Shown piece after piece: positions 55,701 through 64,000 of a DNA stretch of 64,000 bases (positions are counted from its first letter, which is position 1; each line of letters begins with the position of its first letter). A program made the translations under genes and the position numbers. The DNA lies in NCBI GenBank assembly GCA_051294375.1, contig CM119269.1, positions 12,432,790-12,496,789 on the forward strand. The letters run 5' to 3'. The stretch is from Paraspadella gotoi. Taxonomy: Eukaryota > Chaetognatha. The notes beneath the pieces were generated by a model, which saw only the letters and a program-made list of their open reading frames with translations, was not told the origin of the DNA and did not search any database.

Positions 55701-58700
55701 AAGAACATGATCACCGGCACCTCTCAGGCCGATTGCGCGGTCCTCATTGTTGCTGCTGGAACAGGTAAACTAGTGTGAATTAAATTTCAGGAGAACATGA
55801 AGAATTCTTCATGATTGAATTGCTTTAATAAGGCATTTCTTTAATTTGTTGCTGCATTTTCAGGTGAATTCGAAGCCGGCATCTCCAAGGAAGGTCAAAC
55901 ACGTGAGCATGCCCTGCTCGCTTACACCCTGGGTGTGAAGCAGCTCATTGTTGGAGTTAACAAGATGGACACCACTGCACCCAAGCCATACAGTGAAGAG
56001 CGTTTCTTGGAAATTCGCAAGGAGGTCCAAAATTACATCAAGAAGATCGGTTACAATCCCAAGGAAGTCATCTTTTGCCCCATTTCTGGATGGCATGGAG
56101 ATAACATGCTGGAGAAGTCGGAGAAGATGACGTGGTGGTCTGGTGTAAGTATTGATTAATTGGTCATTGCAACTTCCTTTTATAAAAGTCATTTCTGCTT
56201 AGCGATTTATTTTATTGATGATTTTTGCATTAATATTACATTCATTTTAAGGGATATGGCGAGGGCAAGAAAGAGAAGGGTTGGGCCAAGGAAACCAAAG
56301 AGGGTGGAGCCAAGTCTGGCATGACCCTCATCGATGCTCTGGACTCCATCAACCCACCCAAGCGTCCCACTGACAAGCCTCTTCGTCTGCCTCTGCAAGA
56401 TGTCTACAAGATTGGTGGAATTGGCACAGTGCCTGTTGGTAAGTTTTGTGTCAAGATTGGCTAAACTGAGACCTTGATTCTTAATTTGTATAGCAAAAAC
56501 TTAAGCAAAATATAATTTTGTATTCAGGTCGTGTTGAAACTGGCAAACTCAAGCCTGGAATGGTTGTCAATTTTGCTCCAGCCAATGTTACCACTGAGGT
56601 TAGTAAAAATATTTTCTTAGATTTTTTCCCTTAGACACGATCAGTTAAGGGTTTACCTGCCCACTGATCAGCAAGAAGGGGCCCGGAATAATAATGAAGA
56701 GATGCCCTCCTTGCAGTGTCTTAAATCAATGCCTTCATTCTTTTGAATGATCTAGTATATTCCATAATGTTCCTTGAGCTCTATGGGCTATAACATGGGA
56801 CATTGTCCATACTAGCAACAACCATTAATTAATTTGTACATTGATGAGGTATTTAAATATCAAATTAATTACATTAAAAAAATAATTTTAGGTCAAGTCT
56901 GTGGAAATGCACCATGAGTCTTTGCCTGAGGCTCTACCCGGAGACAACGTTGGTTTCAACGTGAAGAATGTTTCCGTTAAGGAGATCCGTCGTGGAAATG
57001 TCGCTTCTGACTCGAAGAACGACCCTGCCAAGGAGTGCAAGAACTTCATGGCCCAGGTTTGTATTTTACTCGAATACTTTAATTTTTTTAAGAATAATTT
57101 GGTCATTAAAATTAATGTCTTCTTTTAGGTTATCGTTCTTAACCACCCGGGAACAATCAAGAATGGATACGCACCCGTTATGGATTGCCATACTGCCCAC
57201 ATTGCTGTCAAGTTTGAAGAGATTCTCAAGCGGTAATTAATTGTAGAAAATGTTATTTTCTATGCCTCGAGGGTCGCACGTTTGATTCGTCGGCTTTAAC
57301 ATGGAGCAAGGTTTTCTAACTCTCAAATGACATAAATGACGAATAAATCGTGAAGTTTGTTTATTGTAGAGGTAAATAAATGGCAAAATTAATGTAGTAC
57401 AATAAGTTCATGTAGAAAATCCTTGGATTCCGTAAAAACTACGGTTTCATACAGCCGATCTTTTCCAGAGAAACGATTATGATCGAATGACAAGTGACGA
57501 GATTTTCGGCTAAAAAGTTACAAGAAAGCGACTAGAACGGTGAAAAGACCAGGGAAAAATGACTGAACGCGAGGTCACAATCTTTTCTTCAAAATTCATT
57601 ACTTTTTAAGCGTTATTTTATGCAAAGTATATAATTTGGCTGTTTTAATCCAGGTTATGAACATTAGTCATATGAAAAGAATAAAATTTTAGAAAATTAA
57701 AATATAGCATATAAAACTTAAAAATAAAAACCAATATAAATACTTAAGTAAATTTATTTTTTAATTTTATACATTAGTGGGCACCAGTAAGCTATATTTA
57801 AATTTTAAGATCGGATTTGGATTCCTTGCAAAAAGTTGATATATGAAAGTATAATTCTTTTTTAAAAATTATTTCATTAAGTTGGTTAAAAATGTAAAAA
57901 ACTATATTTAAGACGTTGATTTTTAATTTTGAACTTAAAAATATAGTTTTTTATAATTTTAACCTATTTAAAACAAAATATAAATCTTTCTCAAAAATTA
58001 TATCATTATCAACTTTTAACGACGAATCTGATTCTGTTCTCAGCATTTAAAAAAAATATTTTAAAATTTTGACAATATATAAGGGTAGTAGTATATACAA
58101 AATAAGCTGACTGGGCTACTATATTTGTAAAAAAAGATAAATAATTACAGATTAGTATTCACAAATATGATAGTTTCAAGATATAACTGCTAAATTTTGA
58201 TTCCAAACTTTCACTTTACCCTAATGAACATAAATATCAGTAATTAATCTACTTTCATTACCTTTGCCCGTGGGTAATGTTCTAATTTACTAATGTACTT
58301 TCTTTCTATTTCCAGATGCGATCGCCGTTCGGGTAAAGAGCTAGAAGCTTTCCCGAAGACCATCAAGAATGGTGACGCCGCCATCGTTGAGATGATTCCC
58401 TCGAAGCCAATGGCGGTTGAGGCCTTCTCGGACTACCCGCCACTCGGCCGATTCGCTGTTCGTGACATGAGGCAGACCGTCGCCGTTGGCGTCATCAAGC
58501 AGGTATTGTTGACACGATTTGACTCAATTTATTATAATTTTATGATTTTGTTATTACTGGTCTAATTTTTTATCACTAATAACCAAACACTACTGTATAG
58601 TATATTACTTCCTTAATCTAATTTGCTATAATCGACATATTTTTAGTATCAATAGTTTTTTATCATTAAAGTAAATTTTGAGAAATGATTTTTACTCTTA

Positions 58701-58789
58701 ATAATTTAACTCCTATCCAGGTGGTGAAGAAAGAAGCGGCTGGCGGTAAAGTGACGAAGGCCGCTGAGAAGGCGCAGAAGAAGAAGTGA
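52776..58789 (+). CDS. EEF1A: Translation elongation factor 1-alpha, copy 2 (intact)
   Basis: About 474 codons, fully in frame. Exons: 52776-52919, 55548-55764, 55864-56144, 56252-56438, 56528-56598, 56892-57056, 57129-57232, 58316-58502, 58721-58789. Seen: GHVDSGKS P-loop, [29 protein letters not shown] and AEKAQKKK end. It lacks the intron that splits GHR/DFI in copy 1 and has a 2.6-kb first intron filled with repeat family B and minisatellite units. Intron 5 carries the U17-like RNA. It is probably the functional paralogue if copy 1's frameshifts are real. I saw no convincing snoRNA in the 1.1-kb intron 57233-58315. Confidence 0.97.
54055..54670. repeat. Dispersed repeat family B, copy 2
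   Basis: AT-rich; aligns with 39895-40425, including the GATTCTGATAGAGC and CTTTGTGTAGACAACTTTTTATGAGC motifs split over the unit. Confidence 0.7.
54845..55380. repeat. Dispersed repeat family B, copy 3
   Basis: More diverged tandem neighbour of the previous copy, preceded and followed by ATTATTGCGTC minisatellite units. Confidence 0.65.
56633..56823 (+). ncRNA. U17/snR30-like H/ACA snoRNA, copy 2
   Basis: Same fold as 39646-39836. The stem GCGAG/CTCGC is GCAAG/CTTGC here: both partners changed (G-C to A-T), keeping the pair. The only other difference inside the block is one loop or bulge base. Confidence 0.75.
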
Positions 58790-59332
58790 CACGCGGGCGT
58801 CTCCTTTCGCCTCACGATCGCCACCCAAATCCAAAGAGCGATTCGCAAAATACGGACCTTCTGTCCTTCGATAACGATTGATATTACGAATTTTCCGCGC
58901 TTTAGTGGTATTATTTGCCATCGAACCGAAGTCTTTAGGATATGATTACTCTGTTATTATTAGGATTCGAAAGCTTGACCTTTGGAGATTAACCATCATA
59001 CTCAAAATTCGCTTAATTATTTACGCTACGACCAAAATGTTTTCCTAGTTCTAATTTTTCTTTTTTTTTTATTTACGTGGTCCGATTCCTACTACACCGT
59101 GGAGATTTCGTTGTTTGTATTCTTTAACTTAATGATTCGTTTATTATTAAGGATAGAATGCTTCTTTTTGTCAAGTTGTACACTTGGATATGCATGTACC
59201 ATGTTTGTATGTGCAATCCTTAAAATAATTAGCGCTAAATTAAAACATGTACGAAAATTTTTGATACATGTCTTTTTTATTTTGAAACTTCAGATTTGAT
59301 GTAAATATTTGTTAAAAAAAAAAAGATTAAAA
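58790..59332. other. Intergenic, EF-1alpha copy 2 to RPS18
   Basis: 543 bp, no coding sequence. GAAACTTCAG ends at 59293, 39 nt before the RPS18 ATG. Confidence 0.6.
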
Positions 59333-60452
59333 ATGGCGTTGGTGGTGCCGGAAAAGTTTCAGCACATTCTTCGTGTGATGAACACCAACATCGACGGCCG
59401 CCGTAAGATTATGTTCGCTATGACGAGCATCAAAGGTGAGAGGCTCTTAAACTAAATATATGCGGCATGGTGTTTATGAAAAAATATAAGTGAAACTTAA
59501 TTAAAATTATTTTTTTAAATCGACATAATATTTAAATTATTTTGTTAAAAAACTTACTAGGAAGGAGTATATTTATTTATTTTGTATTACGAAAGTTTTA
59601 TTTAATTTTAAATACGTTTACAAATTTTACTAATTATAAATATACAATAAGTTATCCTTTAGCAAAATTCATGTAAACCCCTTTTTAAATTAGACTTAAA
59701 CATAAAATTCGTTTTCTTACGCCTTGCTAAATTCATACGCCGCTAGTATTGCCATGTTATGGTCAGACGCAGTAACGAGTTGGTCATCTCTTAAATAAAA
59801 GTCAGTCAGGCAGGGTTTTTCCAAATACTACTGTCGATTGTAAATGATTTAGCTCCACGCGATGAGTATTTGATCTGGATCCGCCGCTGACTACGAGTCT
59901 ATTCGTCTTCGTATTCTCGATTTGGTTTCTCCCAATCGGATAAACTGAGATGACCATCTCGCTGCTGCGTCCGCCCTTTTTCGCCTGAAATCGATTCCGT
60001 CCTTCTCTTCTTAAGGTTGCGGTCGTCGCTTTTCCAACATCGTCTGCAAAAAGGCTGACGTGGATATGACTAAGAGGGCTGGCGAGTTGTCCGAGGAGGA
60101 GGTAACCATTAGTGTACACTTCTTAATTATTGTCCCATTTATTACCAAAGCTTCCAATTCTTCCCTCGATTCAAAGGTGGAGCGGATCGTGACGATCATG
60201 AACAACCCCCGCCAGTACAAGATCCCCGACTGGTTCCTTAATAGACAGAAGGACGTCAAGGACGGCAAGTTCAGTCAGGTCCTCTCCAACGGCCTCGACA
60301 ACAAGTTGCGCGAAGACCTGGAGCGACTAAAGAAGATCCGGGCCCACCGAGGACTCCGTCATTACTGGGGCCTCCGCGTTCGAGGTCAACACACCAAGAC
60401 GACCGGACGTCGCGGCCGCACTGTCGGTGTCTCCAAGAAGAAGGGCGGCTAA
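59333..60452 (+). CDS. RPS18: Ribosomal protein S18 (uS13)
   Basis: 154 residues; small-subunit head protein contacting the P-site tRNA and bridge B1. Exons 59333-59435, 60016-60101, 60177-60452, phases agree. Seen: [19 protein letters not shown] start, [36 protein letters not shown] and a Lys/Gly C-terminus. Intron 1 contains a long-range paired structure (separate entry). Confidence 0.97.
59777..59960 (+). ncRNA. Candidate structured RNA (RPS18 intron 1)
   Basis: GAGTTGGTCATCTC (59777-59790) pairs with GAGATGACCATCTC (59947-59960), 13 of 14 positions, enclosing about 155 nt with further stems (AGTCAG/CTGACT, CGATT/AATCG). No snoRNA boxes fit cleanly and I do not recognise the class. Confidence 0.4.
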
Positions 60453-61872
<1,420 letters not shown>

Positions 61873-62178
61873 TCGACGCCGAGCGATTCTGGACCAAGGA
61901 TTGGGAGATTCCTTTTCTATGGTTTTAAATTTAATTTTTTAGTCTAAAAACTGTAGATTACGAAAACAAAGTTATCGAACAATTTACAGATTGTTCTTTG
62001 CTAATTTCGGTAACATCCTGTTTAAAATTTTCAAGTTTTAAGGGAAAAAAAATTTCAGCCGCATTTTGGTTTTAGTCTTTTAGTATTTTATGCCATTTTT
62101 CGCGCCATAACATCGAACTTGCGAATTTACAGTGATAGATATCGTTTATTTATCTTCGAGTTGATAAAGTAATAAAAA
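61873..62178. other. Intergenic, RPL10 to RPS16
   Basis: 306 bp, non-coding. GCGAATTTACAG ends at 62132, 46 nt before the RPS16 ATG. Confidence 0.6.
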
Positions 62179-63092
62179 ATGGGAGAGAAAAAAGGACTTC
62201 AAGCTGTGCAGGTTTTCGGGCGGAAGAAGACGGCAACCGCCGTCGCTCACTGCAAGAGAGGAAACGGGCTCTTGAAGGTAAGTCGCGATTATCTTTTGCG
62301 CGACTTTTGACTTGTAATTAAAAATATTAATACGTTTATTGATTAAAAAGGTTAATGGTCGACCTCTTCATCTCGTCGAACCCACAACTTTGAGATCCAA
62401 ACTCGAAGAACCCGTCTTGTTGCTGGGAAAGGATAGGTAATTGCGTTCGGCTTAGCCAGTTGGATGTATTTTCAATCTTTATTCTCACATTTCATGTCGT
62501 TTCAGATTCGCGGCCGTTGACATCAAAGTTCGCGTCAAGGGAGGTGGTCACGTCGCCCAGGTTTACGGTAAGTTCTCATTCTACTCGTTCCCTTTCCTTT
62601 TCTGGTCAAGGTACCTGGATGATCTCGTTCAAATGATCTTCTCGGCATTTAGACCAGATAAATAAAACCGACCCGAAAACCCTGCTCGGCGGAGATTTTC
62701 GTATCGCCGAGTTTCATTTATCGTTAGGGTTACAAATATTTTCTCATATTGACGTAGCATTATTATTATTTAGTCATTAAATAATACTACCTCATTTATA
62801 TCTCGCTTTCCCTCACTTCAGCCATCCGCCAGGCGATTTCCAAATCCCTCGTCGCCTATTATCAAAAATACGTGGACGAGGCGTCAAAGAAGGAGATTAA
62901 AGACATCCTCATCTCTTATGACCGATCTCTTCTCGTCGCCGACCCGAGGTCACTCCGTCACATCAAATTCTTTTTATTTATTTTTAATCTATTCTAATAT
63001 TTTTTTTATTTTTTTGTTCTTTTAGGCGAAACGAACCGAAGAAATTCGGTGGTCCCGGCGCTCGCGCTCGTTACCAAAAGTCCTACCGTTAA
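62179..63092 (+). CDS. RPS16: Ribosomal protein S16 (uS9)
   Basis: 146 residues; small-subunit head protein whose C-terminal Arg contacts P-site tRNA. Exons 62179-62277, 62351-62436, 62506-62567, 62822-62948, 63026-63092, phases agree. Seen: [34 protein letters not shown] and the terminal KSYR. Intron 3 carries an H/ACA candidate. Confidence 0.97.
62598..62737 (+). ncRNA. H/ACA snoRNA candidate (RPS16 intron 3)
   Basis: Hairpin 1 TCTGGTC/GACCAGA (62601-62607, 62652-62658); H box AGATAA; hairpin 2 strong inner CTCGGCG/CGCCGAG with GAAA/TTTC and lower AACC/GGTT; ACA 62732-62734. Confidence 0.65.
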
Positions 63093-63622
63093 CTCTTTCA
63101 TTTTTGTTTAGTTGCTACTTCATTTCCCAAGTTTGACCCTTTTGACGAATTTACATTGAAACGTTCTTCCGTTTTTCATCTAGAACCTTTCATTTTCTTC
63201 CAATAACCTCAGATACCCCAATCCCAAATTTTCTGGATTTAAAAACTGGACAAATTGCCAGAAATCCTAAGTCACCGACTCGCTTTAGATTAAATTGGGA
63301 GAAAGAAACTTGTTTCGCTCGAATATTTCTCTCTCCTGCTAAAAATGTTTGAAAAGTATTAGATTCCATTGATAGCATTGTTTAGAATACTTTCCTCTTG
63401 ATCATTGTTCCATTTTGTATCCTTTTATAATTCAATATAGTTTTAAAGAGAACACCCGAGCGATTCCACCAATTGGCGTTTTGTTCCTCATCGAGCGAAT
63501 CGGAGTCCGTAACTCATTTAAAACCCCGCCGCTCTTTGATTTTACTACTACAAAGGTTCGCAAAGACTTCATAGTATTTTTCTAAAATGATATTTGTTAA
63601 TAAGTTAATCTTTTTAGACAAG
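63093..63622. other. Intergenic, RPS16 to RPSA
   Basis: 530 bp, non-coding. TCTTTTTAG ends at 63617, only 5 nt before the RPSA ATG. Confidence 0.6.
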
Positions 63623-64000
63623 ATGTCCGGTGGCCTCGAAGTTCTCGCGTTGAAGGAGGAGGACGTGGTCAAGTTCCTGGCTTGCTCCGCTCACCTGGGA
63701 GCCAACCAGAGCGACTTTCAGGTAAGTTCATTCATTTCTCATTTAATATATTGGTTTTAAAATGCTATGTTTCTTTTTAACGTAGATGGAACAGTATTGT
63801 TACAAACGAAAAGCGGACGGACAATACATCATCAACCTGAAGAAGCTTTGGGAGAAGCTGCTTCTTGCTGCCAGAGCGATTGCTGCCATTGAAAATCCCG
63901 GTGAGAAATTTACAAATACCATTAATCCCTAGCTCATTGTTTTGCTCGGTGCATTCGGACTTTTCCACCGTTTCTTTTTAGCTGACGTCTGCGTCATCTC
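63623..64000 (+). CDS. RPSA: Ribosomal protein SA (uS2), 5' part
   Basis: Cut by the window end. Exons 63623-63721, 63786-63900, 63982 onward; phases agree. Seen: [58 protein letters not shown]. Small-subunit protein (laminin-receptor family) at the 40S head-body junction. Confidence 0.95.

Noticed and set aside
57233-58315. Possible H/ACA RNA in EF-1alpha copy 2 intron 7
   Set aside because: AGCCGA/TCGGCT and CCGTA/TACGG stems exist, but H box, ACA spacing and a second hairpin do not fit together.

Overview
The window is animal nuclear DNA, from an invertebrate whose lineage I cannot fix. It holds GT-AG multi-exon genes, dense (GA)n/(CT)n microsatellites, tRNA-like SINEs, foldback elements and a decayed Ty3-type integrase. 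A 10-N gap at 700-709, a duplicated contig end and several single-base frameshifts in one EF-1alpha copy suggest an imperfectly polished long-read assembly.

Left edge (1-5.2 kb): no gene seen; a duplicated block on both sides of the gap, microsatellites and a foldback element. 5.28-34.99 kb: one very large plus-strand gene of at least 31 exons. It encodes a single-pass membrane protein with about five CUB domains, an LDL-receptor class A module, a transmembrane helix and a long cytoplasmic tail ending in a PDZ ligand (Neto/SOL-1-like architecture). One intron of about 10 kb has a GC donor and contains a Ty3 integrase relic, nested inverted repeats and an intact single-exon gene (14.06-16.29 kb). 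That nested gene encodes a BTB-BACK-ubiquitin-like-CCCH-F5/8C-like protein.

35-38 kb is non-coding and leads to the EF-1alpha promoter. 38.2 kb to the right end is a same-strand array of highly expressed housekeeping genes: EF-1alpha copy 1, alpha-tubulin, RPL3, RPS21, EF-1alpha copy 2, RPS18, RPL10, RPS16 and the 5' part of RPSA. Most neighbours lie 300-550 bp apart, and a 3' splice-site-like sequence sits 5-96 nt before each ATG.

The main discovery is that the introns of this array are packed with small nucleolar RNA genes. They include a U14-like RNA in RPS21; 18S-guiding C/D RNAs and H/ACA RNAs in six of nine RPL3 introns; a C/D RNA in tubulin with two guides for adjacent 28S segments; H/ACA RNAs in tubulin, EF-1alpha and RPS16; and a U17/snR30-like H/ACA RNA in the same intron of both EF-1alpha paralogues, supported by a compensatory base-pair change. 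Downstream of RPS21, three consecutive introns between non-coding exons each hold one snoRNA candidate, like a snoRNA host gene. A second theme is a family of foldback elements whose centres look like hammerhead ribozymes with a minimal stem III. All of this was read by eye; guide targets rely on my recall of conserved rRNA sequence.
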